Positions 26,246 to 34,663 of a stretch of 64,000 nucleotides of DNA are shown in pieces. The notes below the pieces were generated by a model. The model searched no databases and was not told the DNA's origin. It saw nothing but the letters and a program-made list of their open reading frames with translations. Location of the stretch: contig NZ_MRDM01000014.1 of the NCBI RefSeq assembly GCF_002008165.1, forward strand, positions 744,001 through 808,000, in the 5' to 3' direction. The DNA comes from Rhizobium laguerreae. Its GTDB lineage: Bacteria; Pseudomonadota; Alphaproteobacteria; Rhizobiales; Rhizobiaceae. A program made the translations under genes and the position numbers. The first letter of the stretch is position 1. Every line of letters starts with the position of its first letter.

Positions 26246-28201
26246 TCAGCAGGAGGATCTCGTGGACTGCAGCCGCAGCAGATATTCGACTGGATTGAAC
26301 GGATCAGGCCCCGAACGCCGGCGCAGGCGCGGCGGCCCGGCCATCGGGGCGTAGTGATCGAAGCCGGTTTCCATCGTCCCCACCCCGCTCGTCAGCCCCG
26401 GCAATTGCTGATGGACGCTCTGGACCATCTGAGACGCCAGAGTGCCTTCGAGCCGCGCTACGCCATCGGCAATCACGGAACCCGTCGTCACCGCTGCCGA
26501 TTTGGCAAGCAAGGTGAGCACGCCACTCAAACTCTCCGCCGGCGCTTCGAGATTGAAACCGTCGACCGGCTCGCAGATGACGGTTTCAGCGGCCGATAGC
26601 GCCGTTGCCAGCACCCAGGGCGTCAGCTGGCGGAAATCGGCGGCGGCGCTTGCCGGCGAACTGTGCCGGGCTGCCGTCATCGCCACGTGGCAATCGATGA
26701 CCTGCCAACCGAAAACACCTTGCTTCAGCGTCTCGAACACGGTTTCCTCGATGGCCCGGTAAAAGGCTGCCGGCATCTGGCCGACATCCACTTCCAGCGC
26801 GAAGCTGTTGCCCGCGCCGGCAGGCCGCGGCTCGACCCGCAGACCTACCGTCGCCAGGAAGGGATTGGGTTCCTTGAAGAGGATCTGTAAGCCGGTCCCA
26901 GTTCCTACAGGCCTCTCGACCAGAATGACCGTACTTTCCTCGAAGCTGGCGTCGAGGCCGAAATCCGTCAGCAGGGTCGACTGGATAACCTCCTTCTGCA
27001 CCTCGCCATAGAGCGAAACGAAGACCTCGTCCGTTTCCTCGTTCCGGCGCAGATTGATCAGCGGATCCTGTTCGGCCATCTGGTTCAGCGCAAGCCACAG
27101 CGCCGCCTTCTCGGAAGGTCGCCGGGCAAGAACTCGGGTTTCCAGCGTCGGCGGCGCGAAGTAAGCCCGTCTGGCGGAGAGCGGATCGCCGCCCACCGCA
27201 TCGCCGATGCGGGCACCGGTTAGGCCGCCGACACGCGCGATCTGCCCGGCGCGGACGCTGTCGACGCCATGGCTGCGGCCTTGCTCGAAGAGCTGGATCG
27301 CGGTTACTCTTTCCGGGCCTTTCGGCAGATCCAGATATTGCCGGAGCCGCACCGTGCCTGAGGTCAGTGAGAGATAGCACAGCTTTTCCCCGCCCCAGCC
27401 GCGCTCGATCTTGAATATCTTCCCGGCAACCGGACCATCTGGATCGGGGCGCCGCTCCGGCAAGATCGTCGCAATGGCCGTTGCCAGCGCGGCTATGCCG
27501 ACACCGGTCATCGCGGCGCCTGCAAAGACGGGATGCACGAGGCCGCGCGCCACCTGACCGGCTAGAGAGCGGCCAAGCCTTTCCTCCGTCAGGCGCTCGG
27601 GGGCGAGCACATAATCCTCGAGCAGTGCTTCGTCGTTTTCGCCGAGCGCCTCGCAGAGCGCCGAAAAAAGCGGCTCGCATCCCGGAGAGAGCGCCTCCAC
27701 CCCGGCAAGTTTGCTGCCGGCATCGATAACCGCGGACATGGCGATCGGCCGGACCGAGAGCTGCGCGGCAAGTGTCTCCAGCACCTCCTGATAACGGGCA
27801 CCGAGACGATCGACCTTGTTGACGAAGAAGACGAAGGGAACGCCAAGCCGCCGGAGCGCCCGAACCAGCACGCGCGTCTGCGCCTGCACGCCTTCGACCG
27901 CCGAAACGACGACGACGGCCGCGTCGAGCAATCCAAGCACCCGCTCGACCTCGGCGATGAAATCGGGGTGGCCGGGCGTATCGATCAGATTGACGACCCT
28001 GTCGCCGATCGCAAACGACACCACCGCGGCCCTGATCGTGATGCCGCGTTGCCGTTCGAGCTCGAGAGTGTCCGTCTGTGTATTGCCGGTATCGACGCTG
28101 CCGAGTTTGTCGATGACGCCGGCGTCAAAAAGCAGTCTTTCGGTAAGGCTAGTCTTGCCTGCATCCACATGGGCGAGGATGCCCAGATTTAAAGTGCGCA
28201 T
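26246..28201 (-). CDS. TetM/TetO-like ribosomal protection GTPase (EF-G family)
   Basis: A 651-residue translational GTPase of the usual length for TetM-type proteins. G1 is AHVDAGKTS (10-18), switch I RGITIRAA (52-59), G3 DTPGH (74-78) and G4 NKVD (128-131). EF-G-like domains follow: VAGKIFKIERGWGGEKL (domain II), then the QMPAAFYRAIEETVFETLKQG and QLTPWVLATALSAAE regions (domains IV-V). Members displace tetracycline from the ribosome; many chromosomal homologues in soil bacteria have no proven resistance role. It has its own promoter and a 5' leader of about 120 bases. EF-G itself is about 700 residues and differs in domain IV. Confidence 0.88.
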   Translation of the reverse strand: MRTLNLGILAHVDAGKTSLTERLLFDAGVIDKLGSVDTGNTQTDTLELERQRGITIRAAVVSFAIGDRVVNLIDTPGHPDFIAEVERVLGLLDAAVVVVSAVEGVQAQTRVLVRALRRLGVPFVFFVNKVDRLGARYQEVLETLAAQLSVRPIAMSAVIDAGSKLAGVEALSPGCEPLFSALCEALGENDEALLEDYVLAPERLTEERLGRSLAGQVARGLVHPVFAGAAMTGVGIAALATAIATILPERRPDPDGPVAGKIFKIERGWGGEKLCYLSLTSGTVRLRQYLDLPKGPERVTAIQLFEQGRSHGVDSVRAGQIARVGGLTGARIGDAVGGDPLSARRAYFAPPTLETRVLARRPSEKAALWLALNQMAEQDPLINLRRNEETDEVFVSLYGEVQKEVIQSTLLTDFGLDASFEESTVILVERPVGTGTGLQILFKEPNPFLATVGLRVEPRPAGAGNSFALEVDVGQMPAAFYRAIEETVFETLKQGVFGWQVIDCHVAMTAARHSSPASAAADFRQLTPWVLATALSAAETVICEPVDGFNLEAPAESLSGVLTLLAKSAAVTTGSVIADGVARLEGTLASQMVQSVHQQLPGLTSGVGTMETGFDHYAPMAGPPRLRRRSGPDPFNPVEYLLRLQSTRSSC

Positions 28202-28329
28202 GAACCACCAATTTCTCAGAAATTCGGATGTGATTTTCGTGAGAAGTGAGTCTGCGCATTGGAACCTCTACTCGCTGTAGCTACGGCTGGATGCGTAACC
28301 CCCGGTGGTATCCGGAAGACACGGCGCAA

Positions 28330-28358
28330 ACCTAAGGGCGGATCCGAAGATATGTCAA
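28330..28358 (-). promoter_or_regulatory. Sigma-70-type promoter for the TetM-like gene
   Basis: On the reverse strand TTGACA (28358-28353) is separated by exactly 17 bases from TTAGGT (28335-28330). The predicted transcript has a leader of about 120 bases before the ATG at 28201, ending with a small dyad AATTTC-TGA-GAAATT close to the gene. Confidence 0.55.
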
Positions 28359-28410
28359 GCTTGGCTACATCGCTGCTTCAAGGCTTGGCCTCTGGAGGAC
28401 GGGAGAAGAG

Positions 28411-29676
28411 TTACTCCTCCTCCCGCATCGTCTCCCGCTGGGTGATCAGCCGGGCGCTGTGCTGGCCGCTCAGATAGATCCACAGCCAACTCCAGGCGAC
28501 GGAGAAGCGCGAGCGGGTGCCGATCAGGAAGTAGATATGGGCAAGGCCCCAGATCCACCAGGCGAGCCAGCCTTTCAGCTTGATCCGGCCGAAATCGATG
28601 ATCGCCGCACTCTTGCCGATCGTCGCCAGGCTGCCCTGATGCCAATAACGGAAGGGCGCCGGCGCCGGTTTGCCGGACAGGCGCGCGCGGATGACCTTGG
28701 CGACGTAACCGCCCTGCTGCTTGGCGGCGGGCGCAATGCCCGGCACCGGCCTGCCATCCTCGCGCATGACGGAGGCGGTATCGCCGACGACGAAAACGTC
28801 GGGCAGGCCGGGCGCGCTCAGATCGTTCTCGACCACGACGCGCCCTGCCCGGTCGGCCGGCACGCCGAGCCATTGCGCTGCCGGCGACGCGGTGACCCCG
28901 GCGGCCCAGACGATCGTCCGGCTGGCAACGAAGGTCTCGCCGATCTTCACGCCGTCGGCGTTGCATTCGGTCACCGGCTTGCCGAGATGGATCTCGACCC
29001 CGAGTTTCTCCAGCGCCTTCTGAGCATAGGCCGAAAGCTCCTCGGCGAAGGTCGGCAGCACCCGCGGGCCGGCTTCGACCAGAACGACGCGAGTCTTGCG
29101 CGTGTCGATGTTGCGGAATTCCTTGGGCAGCGTGAAATGCGCGAGTTCGGCGATGATGCCGGCCAGCTCGACGCCGGTCGGCCCCGCCCCGACGATGGTG
29201 AATGTCAACAGCGCATCGCGCACGGCCGGGTCGGCCTCCATCTCCGCCTTCTCGAAGGCAAGCAGCACGCGTCGACGGATCGTCGTCGCATCCTCAAGGG
29301 TCTTCAAGCCGGGCGCCACCGGCTCCCATTCGTCGTGGCCGAAATAGGCATGTGTCGCCCCGGTCGCCAGCACCAGCGTATCGTAACCAAGAGTCATGCC
29401 GTTGCTTAAGGAAACCGTCTTCGAACCGCTGTCGACGCCGGCGACTTCGCCGAGCAGCACCGTCACGTCAGGTCGGTCGGCATAGAGGCGGCGGATCGGC
29501 CAGGCGATCTCCGAGGTGGAAAGAATGGTGGTCGCCACCTGATAGAGCAGCGGCTGGAAGAGATGGTGATTGCGCCGATCGACCAGCGTGATCTTGACGC
29601 CGGCACCTTTCAAGCCGTTGACGAGCTGCAGCCCGCCGAAACCGCCGCCAACGACGACGACATGATGATCGCTCAT
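28411..29676 (-). CDS. ndh: Type II NADH:quinone dehydrogenase (NDH-2)
   Basis: A 421-residue flavoprotein. The FAD-binding motif is VVVVGGGFGGLQLVNGL (5-21), followed by RRNHHLFQPLLYQVAT, typical of NDH-2. The second (NADH) Rossmann motif is TIVGAGPTGVELAGIIAEL, and the late FAD motif is VFVVGDTAS. Near the C-terminus LAHIYFLIGTRSRFSVAWSWLWIYLSG is amphipathic and probably anchors the enzyme on the inner membrane. It passes electrons from NADH to quinone without pumping protons. A single gene with no partner nearby. Confidence 0.93.
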   Translation of the reverse strand: MSDHHVVVVGGGFGGLQLVNGLKGAGVKITLVDRRNHHLFQPLLYQVATTILSTSEIAWPIRRLYADRPDVTVLLGEVAGVDSGSKTVSLSNGMTLGYDTLVLATGATHAYFGHDEWEPVAPGLKTLEDATTIRRRVLLAFEKAEMEADPAVRDALLTFTIVGAGPTGVELAGIIAELAHFTLPKEFRNIDTRKTRVVLVEAGPRVLPTFAEELSAYAQKALEKLGVEIHLGKPVTECNADGVKIGETFVASRTIVWAAGVTASPAAQWLGVPADRAGRVVVENDLSAPGLPDVFVVGDTASVMREDGRPVPGIAPAAKQQGGYVAKVIRARLSGKPAPAPFRYWHQGSLATIGKSAAIIDFGRIKLKGWLAWWIWGLAHIYFLIGTRSRFSVAWSWLWIYLSGQHSARLITQRETMREEE

Positions 29677-29785
29677 GACCTACCCCTTTTGCGCCATTTC
29701 GCTCAAAGCCAATGTGGCCTTCGCCGCGATGGTTGCAACTGCCGTTTCGGCATAGCTCCCCTGCATCCCGGTCGGTGGACCCGGC

Positions 29786-30250
29786 TCAATCGGCATACCC
29801 CACGGGGATCGCCGTGCCGCCCTTCAGAAGCTCCATCGAGATTGAGGCCGAGACGTCGAAGAGCTCGATCTTGCGCACGATCTGCTTGTAGATCACATCG
29901 TAGTGCTCGACGCGCGGCAGCACGATCTTCAGGATGTAGTCGTGATTGCCAGTCAGCCGGTGCGCTTCGACGATCTCGGGAATGTCGCTGATGATCCGGC
30001 GGAAGGTCTCCGTCCATTCGTCGGAATGGTGCGCCGTCTTGACCAGCGCGAAGACCGTCGTCGGCACGCCCATCTTTTCCCGGTCGAGCACGACGATGCG
30101 CCGGGCGATATGGCCGCTCTCCTCCAGCCGTTGGATGCGCCGCGAGCAGGCCGATATCGAAAGTGCCACGCGCTCGGCAAGATCGGTCACGGATATGCCC
30201 GCATCCTTTTGCAGCATGTCCAGAATGCGTCTGTCGCGATCATCAAGCAT
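29786..30250 (-). CDS. Lrp/AsnC-family transcriptional regulator
   Basis: A 154-residue feast/famine regulator: DDRDRRILDMLQKDAGISVTDLAERVALSISACSRRIQRLEESG (helix-turn-helix, residues 3-46), then the ligand-binding RAM domain with VEAHRLTGNHDYILKIVLP. It is divergent from an Asp/Glu-type racemase gene. The 158-base gap holds a nested palindrome, so this protein probably controls the racemase in response to an amino acid. A separate small RAM subunit is not present. Confidence 0.93.
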   Translation of the reverse strand: MLDDRDRRILDMLQKDAGISVTDLAERVALSISACSRRIQRLEESGHIARRIVVLDREKMGVPTTVFALVKTAHHSDEWTETFRRIISDIPEIVEAHRLTGNHDYILKIVLPRVEHYDVIYKQIVRKIELFDVSASISMELLKGGTAIPVGYAD

Positions 30251-30265
30251 GTGTCGAACATATAC

Positions 30266-30332
30266 CTCTCGCGTCTTTTTTGCAGGATTTCATAAAATGA
30301 CGCAAAATCCTGTCACATATATGACGCGAGAG
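30266..30332. promoter_or_regulatory. Nested palindromes between lrp-like and racemase genes
   Basis: The outer arms CTCTCGCGTC (30266-30275) and GACGCGAGAG (30323-30332) are exact reverse complements. Inside, CAGGATTT (30283-30290) and AAATCCTG (30305-30312) form a second dyad with the same centre. Lrp-type octamers often bind such phased sites. Confidence 0.6.
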
Positions 30333-30408
30333 ACAAACAAAGCAAACACATCGCGCCGGGATTGCGGCATCATTTTCGAAAGTTCAGAAGCATGGAGAGC
30401 ATGAAGAG

Positions 30409-31128
30409 ATGGAAACGATCGGCCTTATCGGCGGCATGAGTTTCGAAAGTTCGGCGGTCTATTACCGTGTCGTCAACGAGATGGTGCGTGACCGCAAGGG
30501 TGGCCTCGCCTCGGCCGAACTCATCCTGCATTCTGTCAATTTCGAGGAGATCGTCGCGCTTCAGAAGGCCGGCGACTGGGATATGGCCGCCCGTCGCCTC
30601 GCCGACGTGGCGCTGCGCCTGCAGATCGCCGGCGCCGGCTGCATCCTCATCTGCACCAACACCATGCATCTGATCGCCGACAAGGTCGCAGAGAAGATCT
30701 CCGTACCGCTGATCCACATCATCGACGAGACCGCGAGATCGCTGCATGCGGCCGGCCGCAAGCGCCCGCTGCTGCTTGCTACCCGCTATACGATGGAGCA
30801 CGGCTTCTATAGCGACCGCATGAAGAGCCTTGATGTTGATATCATGGTGCCAGATGCTAGCGACCGCACGACCGTGCACGACATCATCTTCAACGAACTC
30901 TGCGCCGGCAAGGTGCTCGACAGCTCTCGCGACAAGCTCATGGCAGTGATTGCACGCGCCATCGACAACGGCGCCGACAGCATCATCCTCGGCTGCACCG
31001 AGATCTGCATGATCCTCGATCCCGACCATTTGCCGCTGCCGGGCTTTGACACCACCGCGATCCATGCGAGGGCGGCGGTCGATTTTGCGCTCGGCGCAGA
31101 CGAAGCGGCAGAAGAGGAAGCAGCTTGA
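30409..31128 (+). CDS. Aspartate/glutamate racemase-family protein
   Basis: A 239-residue cofactor-independent racemase. It opens METIGLIGGMSFESSAVYYR, and both catalytic cysteines are present: Cys82 in ICTNTMH and Cys196 in LGCTEICM. The length and motifs match the aspartate racemase (YgeA) branch. It interconverts L- and D-amino acids, supplying or removing D-isomers in the cytoplasm. GAAGAG lies just upstream of the ATG. It is divergent from the Lrp-type regulator. Which amino acid is used cannot be read from the sequence. Confidence 0.9.
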   Translation: METIGLIGGMSFESSAVYYRVVNEMVRDRKGGLASAELILHSVNFEEIVALQKAGDWDMAARRLADVALRLQIAGAGCILICTNTMHLIADKVAEKISVPLIHIIDETARSLHAAGRKRPLLLATRYTMEHGFYSDRMKSLDVDIMVPDASDRTTVHDIIFNELCAGKVLDSSRDKLMAVIARAIDNGADSIILGCTEICMILDPDHLPLPGFDTTAIHARAAVDFALGADEAAEEEAA

Positions 31129-31165
31129 TATTGCCATGTTAGTTGACTCAGTCCACTAAATACAG

Positions 31166-31351
31166 GACAAGATCTCCAACTGGAGATCTTGTCGGACTGC
31201 TGACAAAGTCGGCCAACTCCTCTTTCGTCATGCTCGGGCTTGTCCCGAGCATCTGCAACCGGTGCAGCAGATCCTCGGCACAAGGCCGAGGATGACGCCG
31301 AGCAAAGAGCGAGGTTTGTCAACAAACTGGCAACGATCTCCATCTGGAGAT
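31166..31351. repeat. Composite palindromic element upstream of the MarR-GNAT gene
   Basis: The left hairpin (31166-31193) has a perfect 12-base stem around AACT. The central block (31226-31297) is a 72-base rhizobial-type extragenic palindrome: a TGCTCGGG-type stem-loop and an ATCCTCGG-type stem-loop whose outer ends CGTCAT/ATGACG are mutually inverted. GACAAA (31202-31207) and TTTGTC flank it. On the right ATCTCCA-TC-TGGAGAT (31336-31351) repeats the core of the left hairpin. The gene starts eight bases later, so the last hairpin may affect its translation. Confidence 0.65.
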
Positions 31352-31358
31352 TTTTGCC

Positions 31359-32276
31359 ATGTCCGATATTGCCCTCATCGAAACCGCTCGCGATTTCAAC
31401 CGCTTCTATACGAACTTCCTCGGCCTGCTGAACAAGGCCTATCTCGACACGCCCTTCACGCTGACGGATGCCCGCATCCTCTTCGAGGTCGGCTCGCATG
31501 ACGGCGTCAGCGCCGCCGCACTTGTCCGCGACTTGCATCTCGACGCCGCTTATCTCAGCCGCATCCTCAAGCGTTTCCGCGCCGAGGGGTTGATCGAGAC
31601 CAGCCCCGATCCGGCCGACCTGCGCAGCCAGGTCATCATTGTCACCGACCGGGGACGAGAGCAGTTTAAAGAACTCGGCCGGCGCGCCAATGCGCAGATC
31701 GCCGCCCGTTTCGACAATCTCGCCAGCGGCGAGCCGGAGGCCGCGGTCTCCGCCATGCACACGATCCGCACGCTGCTCGACCCGGCGGCAAAGCCCGCAC
31801 CGGCCATCATCCGCGCCCACCGCGCCGGCGATATCGGCTGGATCGTTCAGAGCCAGGGCCGTTTCTATGCCGAGGAATATGGCTGGGACCTGCGCTTCGA
31901 GGCGCTGGTGGCCGACGTCGCCGGAAAATTCCTCGCCAATTTCGATCCGGCCAAGGAATATTGCTGGATCGCCGAACGCGGCGGCGTCAATATCGGCTCC
32001 GTCCTCGTCACCAATAGCGGCGACGGCATCGCCAAGCTCCGCCTGCTCTATGTCGACAAATCAGCCCGCGGCCTCGGGCTCGGCAAACTGCTGGTCGACG
32101 AATGCATCCGCTTCTCCAGGCAGAAAGGCTACCGCGAACTCTCGCTCTGGACCAACGACATGCTGGAGACCGCCCGCGCCATCTACGTCAAGGCGGGCTT
32201 CCGCCTTGTCTCCGAGGAGAGACATCGCATGTTCGGCCCTGAGGCCAACGGGCAGACCTGGGTGCTCGACCTTTGA
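31359..32276 (+). CDS. Fusion protein: MarR-type regulator plus GNAT acetyltransferase
   Basis: A 305-residue two-domain protein. Residues 1 to about 145 form a MarR winged helix (LVRDLHLDAAYLSRILKRFRAEGLIETSPDPADLRSQV). Residues about 150-305 form a GNAT acetyltransferase with the acetyl-CoA loop SARGLGLGKLLVDECIRFSR and the YVKAGFRLVSEERHRMFG end. This fusion is widespread in rhizobia and actinobacteria; targets are unknown, and a self-contained sense-and-modify role is inferred. No ribosome site better than AGAT lies before the ATG, and a hairpin sits directly upstream. The next gene is a separate TetR. Confidence 0.9.
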   Translation: MSDIALIETARDFNRFYTNFLGLLNKAYLDTPFTLTDARILFEVGSHDGVSAAALVRDLHLDAAYLSRILKRFRAEGLIETSPDPADLRSQVIIVTDRGREQFKELGRRANAQIAARFDNLASGEPEAAVSAMHTIRTLLDPAAKPAPAIIRAHRAGDIGWIVQSQGRFYAEEYGWDLRFEALVADVAGKFLANFDPAKEYCWIAERGGVNIGSVLVTNSGDGIAKLRLLYVDKSARGLGLGKLLVDECIRFSRQKGYRELSLWTNDMLETARAIYVKAGFRLVSEERHRMFGPEANGQTWVLDL

Positions 32277-32336
32277 ATTTGCTGCGTCGCAGAAATTTCA
32301 CTTGATTTGGAAACGTTCATTCCCTAATTAGGCGCC

Positions 32337-32960
32337 ATGACCGTTGCCACTCTCACATCAGAAGCAAAGACCCGCAGCCGTGGCCGTCCGCGCGAGTTCG
32401 ATATGGACGCCGCATTGGATTCGGCCTTACGGGTCTTTTCCGAACGCGGCTACCACGCCACCTCGATCAGCGATCTGACCGAGGCAATGGACCTCGCCTC
32501 TGGCAGTATCTACAAGGCGTTCAAGGACAAGCGCGGCGTCTTCCTCGCCGCTTTTGGTCGTTATCGCCAACTCGGCCGGTGGCGTCTCGAAGCGATGATT
32601 GCGTCGGCGGAAACAGGCCGCGACAAAGTCTTCCAGATGGTGATGTATTATACCGAGCTCTCCTATGGCGAGGCCGGCCGTAAAGGCTGTCTCGTCGTTG
32701 GCGGCGCCAACGACTTCGCCCTGCTAGACGAGGAAGCGGCTGCCCACGTCGTGACTGCCTTTGCCGCAGACGAAAAGCTGATGGCCGATCTCATCCGCAT
32801 CGGCCAGGCAGACGGCAGCATTCCGAAGACGGTGGACCCGGATGCCGCCGCCCTCGCCTTCCTCTGCTTTACCAAGGGCCTGCGCGTCATCGGCAAAACA
32901 GGACGCAGCAGGGAAGAGATGATGTCTGCGGCCGAGGCCGCGATGAAGCTCGTGACCTGA
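32337..32960 (+). CDS. TetR-family transcriptional regulator
   Basis: A 207-residue regulator: SRGRPREFDMDAALDSALRVF opening, HTH ATSISDLTEAMDLASGSIYKAFKDKRGVF (about 40-68), then GRKGCLVVGGANDFA and a TetR_C-type domain with a DPDAAALAFLCFTKGLRVIGKTG end. It resembles the AcrR/ComR subgroup that controls neighbouring efflux genes. The MFS transporter gene starts 110 bases downstream in the same direction and is its likely target. The imperfect dyad GGAA-N7-TTCC (32309-32323) just upstream may be its operator. Confidence 0.9.
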   Translation: MTVATLTSEAKTRSRGRPREFDMDAALDSALRVFSERGYHATSISDLTEAMDLASGSIYKAFKDKRGVFLAAFGRYRQLGRWRLEAMIASAETGRDKVFQMVMYYTELSYGEAGRKGCLVVGGANDFALLDEEAAAHVVTAFAADEKLMADLIRIGQADGSIPKTVDPDAAALAFLCFTKGLRVIGKTGRSREEMMSAAEAAMKLVT

Positions 32961-33070
32961 ACAGTCCGCACCGTGGACGAGAGAAATACCGGCATTCGGT
33001 CAAGGATCGGGTGGCCGCAGCCAGCATTTTTGCATTCAATCCCTACAATCTTTGAATACCGGAGTTTCTG

Positions 33071-34279
33071 ATGAGCGTTTCAGCCACCACGCCGGATGAG
33101 GCCATTCCCCGGGAGTTATCCCCCTGGCTCACCTTCCTTTTCGCCGCCGCCTGCGGGCTGGTGGCCGCCAATCTCTATTACGGCCAGCCGCTCGCCGGTC
33201 CGATCAGCGCCGATCTCGGCTTCACGCCTGCCGCCACTGGCCTGATCGTCACGCTGACGCAGATCGGCTATGGTCTCGGTCTGCTGCTGATCGTGCCGCT
33301 CGGCGACCTCACTGAAAACCGCCGTCTGGTATTGATGCTGATCGCCGTCTCTGCCGTTGCGCTCATCGGCGCGGCGCTGTCTTCGACGCCCACAACCTTC
33401 CTCGTCGCCTCGCTCTCTATCGGTCTTTCATCGGTCGCAGTTCAGGTCCTGGTTCCCTTTGCCGCCAACATGGCGCCTGATGCAACGCGCGGCCAGGTCG
33501 TCGGCAACGTCATGAGCGGCCTGCTCTGCGGCATTATGCTCGCCCGCCCCTTCGCAAGCTTCGTCGCCGAGGCCTCTTCCTGGCATGTGGTCTACTACGT
33601 CACTGCAGCGCTCATGCTCGTGCTCGCCGTCGTGCTCCGCGCCAACCTGCCGGTTCGCCGGCCGACGACCAGGCTACGCTACGGCGAATTGCTCGCCTCC
33701 ATGGGCCATCTGGCGCTGACGTCGCGGGTGTTGCAGCGCCGGGCGCTCTATCAGGCCGGCATGTTCGGCGCCTTCAGCCTGTTCTGGACGACGACGCCGC
33801 TGCTGCTCGCAAGTCCCGCCTTCGGCCTGACACAGAACGGCATCGCCCTCTTCGCCCTCGCAGGTGCTGCCGGCGCGATCGCCTCGCCGATTGCCGGCCG
33901 GCTTGCCGATCGCGGTATGACGAAGATCGCCTCGACGCTTGCCATGCTGCTCGGCATGGCTGCCTTCCTGATTGGCCATTTCGCCGGCGACGGCTCGCTT
34001 GGCGCTTTGCTGCTCTTGACGGCAGCGGCGATCCTTCTCGATTTCGGCGTGACAACCAATCTCGTCTGCGGCCAGCGCGCCATCTATGCGCTCAACCCGG
34101 AACACCGCAGCCGGCTCAACGGCCTGTTCATGGCGACCTTCTTTGCCGGCGGCGCACTGGGCTCAGCACTCGGCGGCTGGGCCTATGCGACCGGCGGCTG
34201 GACGATGACGGCCTGGATCGGCTTCTGCTTCCCGGCGCTGGCTTTCCTGCTGTTCCTGACGGAAGGACGCGGCAAGTAA
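33071..34279 (+). CDS. Major facilitator superfamily transporter
   Basis: A 402-residue protein with twelve predicted membrane segments. It opens LTFLFAAACGLVAANLYYGQPLAGPI, a start typical of the YnfM/arabinose-efflux-like drug:H+ antiporter group. The loop 2-3 motif PLGDLTENRRLVL matches motif A, and GRLADRGMTKIA is the equivalent loop in the second half. It probably exports small toxic compounds in exchange for protons. It follows a TetR gene, which fits drug-inducible efflux. The substrate is unknown. Confidence 0.9.
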   Translation: MSVSATTPDEAIPRELSPWLTFLFAAACGLVAANLYYGQPLAGPISADLGFTPAATGLIVTLTQIGYGLGLLLIVPLGDLTENRRLVLMLIAVSAVALIGAALSSTPTTFLVASLSIGLSSVAVQVLVPFAANMAPDATRGQVVGNVMSGLLCGIMLARPFASFVAEASSWHVVYYVTAALMLVLAVVLRANLPVRRPTTRLRYGELLASMGHLALTSRVLQRRALYQAGMFGAFSLFWTTTPLLLASPAFGLTQNGIALFALAGAAGAIASPIAGRLADRGMTKIASTLAMLLGMAAFLIGHFAGDGSLGALLLLTAAAILLDFGVTTNLVCGQRAIYALNPEHRSRLNGLFMATFFAGGALGSALGGWAYATGGWTMTAWIGFCFPALAFLLFLTEGRGK

Positions 34280-34411
34280 GGCGCCATTAGAATCCAGGAT
34301 CGAACACCTAAACCTTGACAGAGCCAACTTTTGGATGCCCACCTCCAGGAGGCAGCGTATTCATCCGTTTGAGATCTGCAGAATTTTCGCCTTTTTGCAT
34401 GGGATTCCGGC

Positions 34412-34642
34412 ATGGAGATAGACGAAGAGAAAATCGACGATGCCGTTCTCGCATTGTTATGGCTGACCCTGCATGACGGAGACCGTGCCTGGAAGGGTTT
34501 TGACTGGGGCGTGATGGACCATTTGCATCAGAAAGATCTGATTGCAAATCCCGCGGGCAAGGCCAAGTCTGTGGTTCTGAGTGACGAAGGTTTGCGACGA
34601 TCGGAGGAATTGTTCCGCGCTCTGTTTATGCGATCGACCTGA
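34412..34642 (+). CDS. Small DUF6429-like protein
   Basis: A 76-residue soluble protein: MEIDEEKIDDAVLALLWLTLHDG, WKGFDWGVMDHLHQKDLI, GKAKSVVLSDEGLRRSEELFRALF. The second half reads like a winged-helix fragment. Homologous small proteins are common and multicopy in rhizobia, but function is unknown. There is no ribosome site better than ATTCCGG before the ATG. It stands between the MFS gene and the convergent HxlR regulator. Confidence 0.72.
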   Translation: MEIDEEKIDDAVLALLWLTLHDGDRAWKGFDWGVMDHLHQKDLIANPAGKAKSVVLSDEGLRRSEELFRALFMRST

Positions 34643-34663
34643 TAGTCCGATTTATCAGTGGCA

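Noticed and set aside
31166..31351. CRISPR-like array
   Set aside because: The repeats are palindromes of different lengths without uniform spacers; no cas genes are in the window.
34308..34547. 79-codon - strand frame ending TLPPGGGHPKVGSVKV
   Set aside because: Mostly antisense to the DUF6429-like gene; suspected transposon relic could not be supported by terminal repeats.
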